From Flavihumibacter sp. ZG627 (GTDB lineage: Bacteria; Bacteroidota; Bacteroidia; Chitinophagales; Chitinophagaceae), in contig NZ_JPHF01000003.1 of the NCBI RefSeq assembly GCF_000814325.1, forward strand, positions 310,001 to 374,000: a DNA stretch of 64,000 nt, in the 5' to 3' direction. A model generated the notes under the pieces. It saw only the letters and a program-made list of their open reading frames with translations, was not told where the DNA came from and did not search any database. Below are positions 34,732-43,929 of the stretch, piece by piece (positions within the stretch are counted from its first letter, which is position 1; every line of letters begins with the position of its first letter). A program made the translations under genes and the position numbers.

Positions 34732-35928
34732 ATGAAGAAGATCTGTCTCACCGTTATTGGATTATATCTTGGTTTGCTGGCTGCATTTTCGCAACAGGGT
34801 CCTGCAAATGATTCATCGTACCGTTCCCGAAAACTAAAAATTGATGAAATCAATCTGGTATCCAGTTATTACCACCAGGATGGTGAAAGGGCTGCGGTTA
34901 CCGGCGGCATTGGTTCACAGAAGCTTACTGATATCTCCAATACCTTAGATATAAAACTAATCCGTTACGACAGAAAAGATCGTAAGCAGGTGTGGACAGG
35001 CGAAGTCGGAATTGATAACTATACTTCGGCATCATCCGATAAGATAGATCCAAAGACGATATCCTCTGCTTCATATGCCGACAACAGGGTATATCCATCT
35101 TTTTCATTCAGCAGGGAGAATGAAAAGAAGGGTACAGAATTTGGCGTCGGTGTTTCTGCTTCTTCCGAATATGATTATTTCTCAATTGGCCTAAATGCGC
35201 ATGTAACTAAAAAGACTAAAGACAGGATGGGTGAATTCAATGCTAAAGGTCAGGCCTATATGGACCGTGTCAGCCTGATATACCCGGTTGAGTTAAGGGG
35301 AAGCGAGGATCCCAATGCCCAAAAGCGTGGTTCGGCTGCACGTAATAGTTATAGTGTTGCATTGTCGTGGTCGCAGATCGTGAACCAGCGCCTGCAACTG
35401 GCTTTTTTGCTGGACCTGGTTCAGCAGGATGGTTTTCTCTCCCTGCCATTCAACCGCGTATATACAGAAGGTGGCGCTGTGCAAGTAGAGCATTTACCCT
35501 CGAGTCGGTTTAAGGTACCGATAGGAGCCAGGGCTAATTACTTTTTTGGTGATAAGTTAATTATTCGAAGCTATTACCGGTATTATTTTGATGACTGGGG
35601 ACTTAAGGCACATACGGCCAATATTGAAACGGCTATCAAGCTCAACAACTTCTTTTCTTTGAGTCCGTTTTACCGTTATTACCGTCAGACGGAAGTAGAT
35701 TATTACAAGCCATACCGGGAGCATAAAGTGGGATCGGAGTTCTTCACCAGCAACCCTGACCTGTCTGCATTCAATAGTCATTTCTATGGTGCCGGGATAA
35801 GGCTTTCACCTCCGGGGGGATTATTCGGGTGGCAGCACTTCAATATGCTGGAGCTGAGATATGGCCATTATACCAGAAGCAATACGTTGCAGGCGAATAT
35901 AGTTTCGTTACACCTGCGCTACAAGTAA
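34732..35928 (+). CDS. DUF3570 outer-membrane beta-barrel protein
   Basis: The 398-residue protein has a signal peptide (MKKICLTVIGLYLGLLAAFS). A long alternation of amphipathic strands follows ('PSFSFSRENEKKGTEFGVGV', 'RNSYSVALSWSQIVNQRLQL', 'GARANYFFGDKLIIRSYYRY') and ends in an aromatic-rich strand, 'ANIVSLHLRYK'. This suits an outer-membrane barrel. It is the last gene of the thioredoxin-ApbE-DUF4266 operon. The barrel may carry out the surface step of whatever redox or cofactor process the cluster supports. Confidence 0.88.
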   Translation: MKKICLTVIGLYLGLLAAFSQQGPANDSSYRSRKLKIDEINLVSSYYHQDGERAAVTGGIGSQKLTDISNTLDIKLIRYDRKDRKQVWTGEVGIDNYTSASSDKIDPKTISSASYADNRVYPSFSFSRENEKKGTEFGVGVSASSEYDYFSIGLNAHVTKKTKDRMGEFNAKGQAYMDRVSLIYPVELRGSEDPNAQKRGSAARNSYSVALSWSQIVNQRLQLAFLLDLVQQDGFLSLPFNRVYTEGGAVQVEHLPSSRFKVPIGARANYFFGDKLIIRSYYRYYFDDWGLKAHTANIETAIKLNNFFSLSPFYRYYRQTEVDYYKPYREHKVGSEFFTSNPDLSAFNSHFYGAGIRLSPPGGLFGWQHFNMLELRYGHYTRSNTLQANIVSLHLRYK

Positions 35929-35952
35929 GAAGTAAGAGGTAAGAGGTAAGAT
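35925..35952. repeat. 7-base tandem repeat, four copies
   Basis: Four copies of GTAAGAG-like units (GTAAGAA, GTAAGAG, GTAAGAG, GTAAGAT) fill the space between the convergent DUF3570 and mqnC stops. The first copy includes the DUF3570 stop codon. Confidence 0.8.
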
Positions 35953-37077
35953 TTAGTAGTTAATGATTTGTTCTTCGATCATTTCGGGGAGTTCCCTGAA
36001 TTCATATTGCTGGTTACGGAGCTGGGGTTCAAATCCGGCTTCACGGATAGCTTCCTGAATACTCTTATAGGTAAAGCGGTGTGGTGCCCCTGCAGCACTT
36101 ACTACATTCTCTTCAATCATGATGCTACCGAAATCATTGGCTCCTGCGTGCAGGCATAACTGTGCAACATCTTTACCGACAGTGAGCCAGCTGGCCTGGA
36201 TATTTTTCACATTTGGAAGCATGATGCGACTGATCGCTATCATCCTGATATATTCTTCTGCAGTGGTAAGATTCTGGACGCCGCGGATGCGAGCCAACAG
36301 GGTATCAACATCCTGGAAGGTCCATGGTATGAAGGCCACGAAACCCTTTACGTGCGCAGGTTTACGTGATTGCACTTCGCGGAGTTTAACCAGGTGTTCC
36401 ATTCGCTCTTCAATTGTTTCCACATGTCCGAACATCATGGTGGCTGAAGTAGTGAGATCGATCTTATGCGCTTCATGCATGATATCAAGCCATTCCTGCG
36501 CGCCACATTTCCCTTTGCTGATAAGCCTGCGAACTCTGTCAATAAGGATTTCCGCACCCGGGCCAGGGAGTGAGTCCATCCCCGCTTCTTTCAAAGCGGT
36601 AAGCACTTCAGCATGTGATTTTTTTGATATTTTGGCTATATGCGCCACCTCTGGTGGTCCAAGCGTGTGAAGCTTAAGATCAGGAAAAAGCTCTTTCAGC
36701 TGGCGGAAGAGATTCACATAATAATCAAGTCCCAGGTCAGGGTGGTGGCCTCCCTGCAGCAGCAATTGTTCTCCACCGTAGCGGAAGGTTTCTGCGATCT
36801 TGGTTTTATAGGTCTCGATATCAGTAATATAAGCTTCAGGATGGCCGGGAACCCTGTAGAAATTGCAGAATTTACAGTTGGCGATACAAACATTGGTGGT
36901 GTTCATATTGCGGTCGATGATCCACGTCACCTTACCATGGGGCACTTGTAACTTTCTGAGCTCATCCGCCACGTGCATCAGTTCTGCCAATGGAGCATGA
37001 TGGAAAAGATGTACACCTTCTTCAACAGAAAGAAATTCAAAATTGAGTGCTTTGCGGTAGAGCTCGGATAATTCCAT
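35953..37077 (-). CDS. mqnC: cyclic dehypoxanthinyl futalosine synthase
   Basis: The 374-residue radical-SAM enzyme starts at ATG 37077. An upstream ATG at 37101 lies inside the promoter element. The SAM cluster motif is C64-x3-C68-x2-C71 ('NVCIANCKFCNFYR'). 'YGGEQLLLQGGHHPDLGLDY', 'HTLGPPEVAHIAK', 'SLPGPGAEIL' and 'PWTFQDVDT' are MqnC-type. It makes the cyclic intermediate in the futalosine route to menaquinone, the quinone that alternative complex III oxidises in this organism's respiratory chain. No other mqn genes are in the window. Confidence 0.95.
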   Translation of the reverse strand: MELSELYRKALNFEFLSVEEGVHLFHHAPLAELMHVADELRKLQVPHGKVTWIIDRNMNTTNVCIANCKFCNFYRVPGHPEAYITDIETYKTKIAETFRYGGEQLLLQGGHHPDLGLDYYVNLFRQLKELFPDLKLHTLGPPEVAHIAKISKKSHAEVLTALKEAGMDSLPGPGAEILIDRVRRLISKGKCGAQEWLDIMHEAHKIDLTTSATMMFGHVETIEERMEHLVKLREVQSRKPAHVKGFVAFIPWTFQDVDTLLARIRGVQNLTTAEEYIRMIAISRIMLPNVKNIQASWLTVGKDVAQLCLHAGANDFGSIMIEENVVSAAGAPHRFTYKSIQEAIREAGFEPQLRNQQYEFRELPEMIEEQIINY

Positions 37078-37098
37078 GGTGCTGGTGTGATTGAGGCA

Positions 37099-37106
37099 CA
37101 AATTTA
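37099..37106 (-). promoter_or_regulatory. TAnnTTTG element of mqnC
   Basis: The minus strand reads TAAATTTG, 21 bases before the ATG at 37077. A TTTG at 37124-37121 lies upstream but at shorter than usual spacing. The element argues against the longer start at 37101. Confidence 0.5.
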
Positions 37107-37152
37107 TGACCAGTGGCGCACAAAACGTGGTTTAAGATTGTAAATTCATATA

Positions 37153-38367
37153 GTGCGTTATTTACTTGCCATATTTTGCCACCTGATCCTATTCTGTACC
37201 GGAGGCCAGCCAGCGGCTGCGCAGGAGTATTTTTCGCAGCCACCATCCAAATTAATTACAAGCTTCCCTTTCCGCCAGTATAGTGGTGGGGTGGTCATGC
37301 TCCGCGCAAAGCTTGACAATTATCCCGACTCGTTGAATTTTATCCTGGATACCGGTAGTGGGGGCATTTCCCTTGATTCCACCACTGTGCGGGAGTTGAA
37401 TATCCCGACAGAGGCCAGCGACCGCACGATCAGGGGAATAGCCGGATTAAAAACTGTTCGTTTTGCCAACAACCATACGCTACATTTTCCCGGGTTGCAG
37501 GTAGACAGCCTTAATTTTCATATCAATGATTATGATATCCTTACAAGCGTATATGGAGAGCGGATCGATGGTATTATTGGATATAGTTTCCTCTCCAGAT
37601 ATATTGTAAAAGTTGACTATGACACCACCCGTTTGTTTATTTATACCAAGGGGTATATGAAATATCCGAAAGGCGGCCACCTGATAAAGCCAACTTTGGC
37701 AACTATACCAGTGGTGACCAATCGCCTGAAGGAAGAAAGGGATGTCACTTCGAGGTTTTTTTTTGATACAGGAGCGGGGCTCTGCCTGCTTTTCACGGAA
37801 GACTTTGTAAATGACAGTAGTCTTTTCAGCAAGAAAAAGAGGGTACTGACTACACAGGCGGAAGGGCTCGGGGGTAAGACTACCATGAAATTAACAACCC
37901 TTAAAGAGTTCAGGATCGGACCTTACCGGTTTAGAAAGATTCCCACTTTTATCTTCGAAGATGAGTTTAATGTCACCTCCTATCCCTACCTGGGAGGGTT
38001 GATCGGTAATGACCTGTTGCGTAGGTTTAATGTGATCCTCAATTATGAAAGACGCGATATCTACCTCATGCCCAACAAGCATTTCCGCGAGCCTTTTGAT
38101 TACGCGTATACCGGACTGGGCTTCTATTATATAGATGGACAGGTTACAGTAACAGATATCATGAAAGGGTCTCCTGCCGAGGCGGCGGGTTTTATGGAGG
38201 GAGATATCATTATAGCCATTGAGAATAATATGTCGAGGAATATCCAGGTATATCGTAATATGTTACAGCAGCCGGGTGTTCGCCTTAAATTCCTGGTGGT
38301 TCGCAAGAAGGATGGCGATCTCGAGGAACTCTTTATGAGGGTAGGTAATATTTTGAAGAAGAAGTGA
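37153..38367 (+). CDS. exported aspartyl protease with PDZ domain
   Basis: The protein is about 404 residues, with a GTG start at 37153 and a signal peptide (MRYLLAIFCHLILFCTGGQP). It has two retropepsin-like halves, each with a catalytic Asp: D66-T-G-S-G ('NFILDTGSGGISLD') and 'FFFDTGAGLCLLF' near residue 205. A C-terminal PDZ domain follows ('YIDGQVTVTDIMKGSPAEAA', 'GDIIIAIENNMS'). This is the aspartyl_protease/PDZ type of Bacteroidota, probably periplasmic. The substrate is unknown. It lies divergent from mqnC and 53 bases before an M16 peptidase pair. Confidence 0.9.
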   Translation: MRYLLAIFCHLILFCTGGQPAAAQEYFSQPPSKLITSFPFRQYSGGVVMLRAKLDNYPDSLNFILDTGSGGISLDSTTVRELNIPTEASDRTIRGIAGLKTVRFANNHTLHFPGLQVDSLNFHINDYDILTSVYGERIDGIIGYSFLSRYIVKVDYDTTRLFIYTKGYMKYPKGGHLIKPTLATIPVVTNRLKEERDVTSRFFFDTGAGLCLLFTEDFVNDSSLFSKKKRVLTTQAEGLGGKTTMKLTTLKEFRIGPYRFRKIPTFIFEDEFNVTSYPYLGGLIGNDLLRRFNVILNYERRDIYLMPNKHFREPFDYAYTGLGFYYIDGQVTVTDIMKGSPAEAAGFMEGDIIIAIENNMSRNIQVYRNMLQQPGVRLKFLVVRKKDGDLEELFMRVGNILKKK

Positions 38368-38380
38368 GCCAGTTCCCCTG

Positions 38381-38388
38381 TAAATTTG
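38381..38388 (+). promoter_or_regulatory. TAnnTTTG element before M16 genes
   Basis: TAAATTTG followed by CAG fits the Bacteroidota -7 consensus, 32 bases before the ATG at 38421. A TTTG at 38352-38355 could be the -33 element, though the 25-base spacer is long. Confidence 0.5.
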
Positions 38389-38420
38389 CAGTCGCGCTTC
38401 AAACAGCGCATCATTAGAAT

Positions 38421-39659
38421 ATGATCCAGTTTTCAAGATTTGTATTGCCTAACGGGTTAAAGGTTTTGGTGCATGAAGACCCCTCTACTCCAATGGCAGT
38501 GCTGAACGTTTTATATGATGTTGGTTCAAGGGATGAGGATCCTTCAAAGACCGGTTTTGCGCATCTATTCGAACACCTGATGTTTGGCGGCAGTATTAAT
38601 GTTGCCGAGTATGATGATGAGTTGCAGAAGGCTGGCGGAGAGAACAATGCATATACCACAAATGATCTCACCAATTATTATTGCCAGTTGCCGGCGGCAA
38701 ATATTGAAACGGCTTTCTGGCTGGAGAGTGATCGCATGCTTAGCCTGGCCTTCAGTAAAAAAAGTCTGGATGTGCAACGCAAGGTAGTTTGTGAAGAGTT
38801 CAAGGAACACTATATAAATAAACCCTATGGTGATGTGTGGTTCAAGATGCGCGAGATGGCCTATGAACAGCATCCGTATAAATGGATGACGATTGGGAAA
38901 GAACTAAAACATATAGAGCAGGCAAGTCTCGATGATGTGAAAAAGTTTTTCTTCAAGCACTATACACCTGCTAATGCGATACTTGTTGTTGCAGGTAATA
39001 TAGTTACCGAGCAGGTTTATGAACTGGCGGTGAAGTGGTTTGGCGATATACCCGCAGGCCAGCGATATGAGCGCAATGTGCCGGTTGAGCCCGAGCAGCG
39101 CGAGGCTCGTCGCATGGATATAACAGCAGAAGTTCCTGTGGATGCATTTTTAAAGACATGGCATATGCCTTCACGAATGGACCCAAGATATTACCCGGTA
39201 GATCTGATCACGGATATTCTGGGAAGTGGGGCATCATCGAGATTGTACCAATCGCTCGTTAAGGAACAGCAGCTCTTCACGAATGTGGATTGCTATCATT
39301 TCGGGTCATCGGATGGTGGGTTGCTTTGTATTGATGGGAAGCTGGTAAAAGGGGTAGCACCCGAGAAAGCGGAAGCGGCCGTGATGGAACAACTGCAGAA
39401 GTTGCAGCAGGTTGGTGTTACGGTTGCTGAACTGGAGAAGGTCAAGAACAAAACGGAAAGCACGATGGCTTTTGAAGACATGACGGTAATGAACCGTGCT
39501 GCTAGTCTTGCCTATTATGAATTATTGGGAGATGCCAATCTGATGAATACAGAGTTGGAGCAATACTTTGCGGTAACAGCCGATGACATCCTGCAGGAGA
39601 GCAGGAAAATATTTGAAGAAACAAACAGCCATACACTGTACTACAGGGCGAAAGGATGA
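38421..39659 (+). CDS. M16-family zinc peptidase, active subunit
   Basis: The 412-residue protein has the inverted zinc motif H48-L-F-E51-H52 ('GFAHLFEHLMFGG') and the third ligand Glu downstream in 'NIETAFWLESDR'. It is therefore the catalytic member of an M16B pair. No signal peptide is evident. The partner 39719-40999 follows at 59 bases. M16B pairs such as PqqL-like or mitochondrial-processing-peptidase-like enzymes cut peptides in a closed chamber built by both subunits. The substrate is not predictable. Confidence 0.93.
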   Translation: MIQFSRFVLPNGLKVLVHEDPSTPMAVLNVLYDVGSRDEDPSKTGFAHLFEHLMFGGSINVAEYDDELQKAGGENNAYTTNDLTNYYCQLPAANIETAFWLESDRMLSLAFSKKSLDVQRKVVCEEFKEHYINKPYGDVWFKMREMAYEQHPYKWMTIGKELKHIEQASLDDVKKFFFKHYTPANAILVVAGNIVTEQVYELAVKWFGDIPAGQRYERNVPVEPEQREARRMDITAEVPVDAFLKTWHMPSRMDPRYYPVDLITDILGSGASSRLYQSLVKEQQLFTNVDCYHFGSSDGGLLCIDGKLVKGVAPEKAEAAVMEQLQKLQQVGVTVAELEKVKNKTESTMAFEDMTVMNRAASLAYYELLGDANLMNTELEQYFAVTADDILQESRKIFEETNSHTLYYRAKG

Positions 39660-39662
39660 TGT

Positions 39663-39690
39663 GGAGGGATGGAGGGATGGAGGGATGGAG
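39663..39690. repeat. 8-base tandem repeat GGAGGGAT
   Basis: Three exact copies of GGAGGGAT plus a half copy lie in the gap between the two M16 genes. A purine-only strand of this kind may slow transcription or be a slippage site. The downstream gene's ribosome-binding region lies 30 bases further on. Confidence 0.85.
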
Positions 39691-39718
39691 AGAGAATTCA
39701 GAAGTTTAAAACAAGAAA

Positions 39719-40999
39719 ATGATCAATCGCAAAATAGCACCACCGATTAAAGATGCCGTAGAATTTGACCTGCGTTTAAAGCCTTATGATAAATATGTGT
39801 TACGGAATGGTGTGGAAGTATATGCAGTGAATGCAGGTGCAGAAGAAGTGATACAGGTTGAGTGGGTATTCTGGGCCGGCAACTGGTATGAGGAACAGAA
39901 TCTGGTTGCTCCTGCCACCAATTTTCTACTTAAGAACGGGACAAGTAAGAAAACAGCTTTTGAGATCAATGAGCATTTTGATTATTATGGTGCTGCGCTT
40001 AGTCGGGCCTGTTATAATGAAACAGCCACCATTAACCTGCATAGTTTAACCCGGCATCTCGACAAGTTATTACCTGTTGTAAGGGAGCTCGTAACAGATG
40101 CTGTTTTTCCCCAGGAAGAACTTGCCTTATACCAGCAAAACAACCGCCAGCGGCTGGAAGTGAACCTTAAGAAGAATGATTTCGTAGCAAATCGACTGAT
40201 TGATGAATATCTCTTTGGATTTGATCATCCATATGGAAGGTATAGTCGATTTGAAGACCTTGCAGCATTGGACCGTAATTCGTTACAGGCATTCTATGAC
40301 AAGTATTATAAGAATGGGAAATGCATCATTTTCGTTGCGGGTCGACTTCCACCAAATATTTTCGAGTTGCTGGATGCCAGCTTCGGAGATCTTCCGCTTC
40401 ATAATAATGAAACGCTGAAGCGCATTCATACAAGCAAGCCTGCCGAAGAAAAAAAGTATCGCATCATCAATGACCCCAACGGCGTGCAGGGTGCAATCCG
40501 ATTAGCCAGGGATTTCCCTAACCGTCATCATCCGGATTTCTTTGGTGTACAGGTGCTGAATGCTTTGTTTGGAGGTTTTTTTGGAGCAAGGCTGATGAAT
40601 AATATCCGGGAGGACAAAGGCTATACTTATGGCATCTATAGTTACCTGCAAAACCATATACAGCAGGGAGCATGGATGGTTTCAACTGAAGCTGGCCGGG
40701 ATGTATCAGAAGCAACCATCACCGAAGTATATAAAGAGATGGAATTGTTGCGAAATGAACTGGTTGAGGACGATGAACTGATGCTGGTGCGCAATTATCT
40801 TATGGGTACTATACTGGGTGACCTTGATGGCCCCTTCCATATAATTGGAAGATGGAAGAATATTATTCTTAATGATCTTGATGAAAGCTTTTTCTATAAA
40901 ACCATTGAGACCATCAAAACTATTCCTGCTACTGAGCTGCAGGTATTGGCCAATAAATATCTAGATCCAAAGGATTTTTATGAGCTGGTGGTAGTTTAG
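39719..40999 (+). CDS. M16-family peptidase-like protein, inactive partner
   Basis: The 426-residue protein has the M16 fold: an N-terminal domain with 'YDKYVLRNGVEVYAVNAG', and 'DFPNRHHPDFFGVQVLNALF', then 'REDKGYTYGIYSYLQNH'. The HxxEH position instead reads 'ATNFLLKNGTSK', so the zinc ligands are gone. It should be the non-catalytic partner of the preceding gene, supplying substrate-binding residues (the 'GYTYGIYSYL' region). The two are an obvious operon. Confidence 0.92.
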   Translation: MINRKIAPPIKDAVEFDLRLKPYDKYVLRNGVEVYAVNAGAEEVIQVEWVFWAGNWYEEQNLVAPATNFLLKNGTSKKTAFEINEHFDYYGAALSRACYNETATINLHSLTRHLDKLLPVVRELVTDAVFPQEELALYQQNNRQRLEVNLKKNDFVANRLIDEYLFGFDHPYGRYSRFEDLAALDRNSLQAFYDKYYKNGKCIIFVAGRLPPNIFELLDASFGDLPLHNNETLKRIHTSKPAEEKKYRIINDPNGVQGAIRLARDFPNRHHPDFFGVQVLNALFGGFFGARLMNNIREDKGYTYGIYSYLQNHIQQGAWMVSTEAGRDVSEATITEVYKEMELLRNELVEDDELMLVRNYLMGTILGDLDGPFHIIGRWKNIILNDLDESFFYKTIETIKTIPATELQVLANKYLDPKDFYELVVV

Positions 41000-41031
41000 G
41001 GTGTAACTTGTTGTTATCTAAACATCATTAT

Positions 41032-41535
41032 ATGAAGCGAATACATCTGTTGATTTTCCTGCTTGCGATGGGGGTCTTTTCTATTGCATGCTCTACAGGC
41101 AAACAGGCGGCCAGTGCGTTGTCGGAGGCGGAGGTGAAAGAAATGCTGGATGCACAGAACTACCGATTCAATGCACGTTATGTACAACCAGCGGGAGGCC
41201 GTTCCCGGATCATAACGGGTACCTACACGCTCGATGTTACAAAAGATAAGGTAGAAGCAGATCTTCCCTATTTCGGCCGCGCCTACCAGGCACCAATAGG
41301 TAGTGGTGATGTGGGAATGAAATTCAAAACAACAGAATTCAATTATTCAACGGAAAAAGGAAAACGGGAAAGCATTAAAATAATCATAAAGCCCAAAGAC
41401 GCCAGTGCCAATGATATCCAGGATATATACCTGACAGTTTTTCCAAATGGATCAGCTGATCTGCGCATAGTTTCTGTTAGCCGGCAGGCTATTTCATATA
41501 TAGGAGAACTATCCACCATTCCTATTGTGAAATGA
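41032..41535 (+). CDS. DUF4251 lipoprotein
   Basis: The ATG at 41032 gives 167 residues with a lipoprotein signal (lipobox FSIAC, Cys20). The DUF4251 pattern follows: 'EVKEMLDAQNYRFNARYVQP', 'SRIITGTYTLDVTKDKVEAD', 'LPYFGRAYQAPIGSGDVGMK', 'INISP-like' C-terminal strands. The family is restricted to Bacteroidota and of unknown function. Upstream ATG choices at 41008 would lengthen the signal without family support. Confidence 0.9.
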   Translation: MKRIHLLIFLLAMGVFSIACSTGKQAASALSEAEVKEMLDAQNYRFNARYVQPAGGRSRIITGTYTLDVTKDKVEADLPYFGRAYQAPIGSGDVGMKFKTTEFNYSTEKGKRESIKIIIKPKDASANDIQDIYLTVFPNGSADLRIVSVSRQAISYIGELSTIPIVK

Positions 41536-41572
41536 ATGTTATTTAAGCCTTAACTTAGGCAAAACAACCACC

Positions 41573-41914
41573 ATGAATTTTCTGATTCGCCTGCTGATTA
41601 CAGCCATCGTTGCATTCGGATTATCTTACTTGTTGCCTGGCATACAAATGGATTCGTTTGTTACCGCCATTATACTTGCCATTGTTCTCGCCATTCTCAA
41701 CACATTGATAAAACCCTTGCTGGTATTACTTACGCTTCCTATTACCATTATAACGCTGGGTATATTTCTGCTTGTTATCAATGCACTGATCATTCTCCTG
41801 GCCGATAAACTGGTTGACGGATTCCATACCGATGGCTTCTGGACAGCCCTGCTCTTTAGCATTGTTCTTTCCGTTACAACATCACTTATTACTTCCATGA
41901 GCACCAAAGACTGA
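41573..41914 (+). CDS. YvlD-like four-helix membrane protein
   Basis: The 113-residue protein has four predicted helices and the family motif 'AILNTLIKPLLVLLTLPITI'. It is often labelled 'phage holin family' in databases, but no phage genes are near, and it lies between a DUF4251 lipoprotein and an E1 dehydrogenase. YvlD relatives are thought to act in envelope stress in Bacillus. The direct function here is unknown. Eight bases separate its stop from the next start. Confidence 0.9.
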   Translation: MNFLIRLLITAIVAFGLSYLLPGIQMDSFVTAIILAIVLAILNTLIKPLLVLLTLPITIITLGIFLLVINALIILLADKLVDGFHTDGFWTALLFSIVLSVTTSLITSMSTKD

Positions 41915-41922
41915 TCAGCATC

Positions 41923-43929
41923 ATGATTTTTGATAGAAAGGATCTCAGCAGCGATACACTTGTCCGCTTTTATAAAAGCATTCTGCTTCCACGGATGATC
42001 GAAGAGAAAATGCTTTTATTGCTTCGACAGGGTAAGATCAGCAAATGGTTCAGTGGTATTGGGCAGGAAGCTATTTCTGTTGGTGCTACACTTGCCCTCC
42101 AGCCTGATGAATGGATAATGCCGCTGCATAGAAACCTTGGCGTTTTTACCACCCGCAATATGCCATTGGGTAAACTCTTCATGCAATGGCAGGGAAACAA
42201 AGAGGGCTATAGCAAAGGGAGGGAGAGGAGTTTTCATTTTGGAAGCAGGTCGCATCATATCTGTGGAATGATCTCCCATCTGGGGCCACAATTGGCCATC
42301 GCTGATGGCGTTGCACTTTCCTATAAGTTAAGAGAGCAGGAGAAGGTAAGCCTCGCGTTTACAGGCGATGGCGGAACAAGTGAAGGCGACTTCCATGAGG
42401 CTTTGAATGTAGCTGCTGTATGGGACCTGCCAGTAATTTTTATAATTGAGAATAATGGTTATGGATTAAGTACGCCGGTTAATGAGCAATATAAATGTGA
42501 GACCCTGGTAAGTAGAGCCAAAGGTTATGGAATGGAGGGAGTTCGTATAGATGGCAATAACCTGTTGGAAGTATATGATACCATCTCCGGCATTCGTGAT
42601 TATTGCATCCGTGAACAGAAGCCTTACCTGGTTGAGTGTATGACCTTCCGTATGCGTGGGCATGAGGAAGCAAGTGGTACAAAATATGTTCCCTCTCATT
42701 TGTTTGAAGAATGGGCATCGCGTGACCCCGTGAAGAATTTTGAAGAGTGGCTGATATTGCAGAATATCCTTACTTATTCAGCTATCGAATCTATGAAAGC
42801 CGAAATCAAGGATTCTATCGATAAGGAGCTGGCAACAGCAGCATCTGCACCCGTATTGATTCCTGATGCGGATGAAGAACTGAGGGATGTTTATTCGGAT
42901 GAAGGAATTGAGAATGACATTCAAGAAGCATCGGTTAGTCAAAGTCCCGGTGAAGAAAAGGATTCAAAGGACCTGCGTTTTATTGATGCCATAAAAGAAG
43001 GATTGTATTTATCTATGAAACGCCATGAGAATCTGGTGCTGATGGGGCAGGATATTGCTGAATATGGCGGTGCATTCAAAATCACGGATGGTTTTGTACA
43101 GGAATTTGGCAAGGCCAGGGTAAGAAATACACCCCTTTGTGAAAGCGCCATCCTCGGTACTGCATTAGGGTTATCACTGGAAGGATATAAGAGCATGGTG
43201 GAGATGCAGTTTGCCGATTTCGTAAGTGTAGGATTGAACCAGATCGTTAATAATTTTGCCAAGTTGCATTATCGCTGGGGCCAGCATGCCGATGTGGTTG
43301 TGAGGATGCCTACAGGTGCGGGAGTGGGTGCAGGTCCCTTTCATAGCCAGAGCAATGAAGCCTGGTTCGTTCATACCCCCGGATTAAAAGTTGTATATCC
43401 TTCCACCCCTGAAGACGCTAAAGGTCTGATGATTGCTGCTATTAATGACCCCAATCCCGTTATGTTCTTTGAACATAAAGTATTGTACAGGAGTATCAGC
43501 GGACCAGTGCCAACAGGTTATTATGAAACACCAATTGGAAAAGCAAGACTTGTACAGGAAGGAACAGAAATTAGTATCATCACTTATGGTGCAGGTGTTC
43601 ATTGGGCCATGGAATATGCACTGCTGCATCCTGAAATAAGTTATGACATACTTGATCTGCGCACACTACTACCACTTGATTATGAAGCCATCTCCTATTC
43701 GGTTGGTCGTACAGGTAAGGTGGTCATTCTACATGAAGATACACTTACCGGTGGCATTGGAGGTGAGATCAGCGCCTGGATAAGTGAGCATTGTTTTGAA
43801 CAACTGGATGCACCCGTTATGCGCTGTGCTTCACTGGATACGCCGGTGCCTTTCAACCTTGAGCTGGAAAAATCATTCCTTGCAAAATCGCGGCTGGGGA
43901 AGGTGGTGGAAAAGTTGCTGAATTATTAA
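41923..43929 (+). CDS. 2-oxoacid dehydrogenase E1, alpha and beta fused
   Basis: The 668-residue protein joins both E1 subunits. The alpha half has the thiamine-diphosphate motif 'GDGGTSEGDFHEALNVAAVW' and 'FIIENNGYGLSTP' near residues 147-182. The beta half begins near residue 345 ('ALKEGLYL'-like 'DAIKEGLYLSMKRHENLVLM') with 'RVRNTPLCESAILGTALGLS' and 'PVMFFEHKVLYR'. It is the decarboxylase of a branched-chain 2-oxoacid or pyruvate-type complex. E2 and E3 are not in the window. Its stop overlaps the convergent ABC gene's stop. Confidence 0.93.
   Translation: MIFDRKDLSSDTLVRFYKSILLPRMIEEKMLLLLRQGKISKWFSGIGQEAISVGATLALQPDEWIMPLHRNLGVFTTRNMPLGKLFMQWQGNKEGYSKGRERSFHFGSRSHHICGMISHLGPQLAIADGVALSYKLREQEKVSLAFTGDGGTSEGDFHEALNVAAVWDLPVIFIIENNGYGLSTPVNEQYKCETLVSRAKGYGMEGVRIDGNNLLEVYDTISGIRDYCIREQKPYLVECMTFRMRGHEEASGTKYVPSHLFEEWASRDPVKNFEEWLILQNILTYSAIESMKAEIKDSIDKELATAASAPVLIPDADEELRDVYSDEGIENDIQEASVSQSPGEEKDSKDLRFIDAIKEGLYLSMKRHENLVLMGQDIAEYGGAFKITDGFVQEFGKARVRNTPLCESAILGTALGLSLEGYKSMVEMQFADFVSVGLNQIVNNFAKLHYRWGQHADVVVRMPTGAGVGAGPFHSQSNEAWFVHTPGLKVVYPSTPEDAKGLMIAAINDPNPVMFFEHKVLYRSISGPVPTGYYETPIGKARLVQEGTEISIITYGAGVHWAMEYALLHPEISYDILDLRTLLPLDYEAISYSVGRTGKVVILHEDTLTGGIGGEISAWISEHCFEQLDAPVMRCASLDTPVPFNLELEKSFLAKSRLGKVVEKLLNY

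Noticed and set aside
35925-35952. Possible CRISPR-like repeat
   Set aside because: Seven-base units in direct tandem without spacers are a simple repeat, not an array.
41573-41914. Possible prophage holin
   Set aside because: The family is YvlD-like and widely chromosomal. No phage structural, lysis or integration genes are near.
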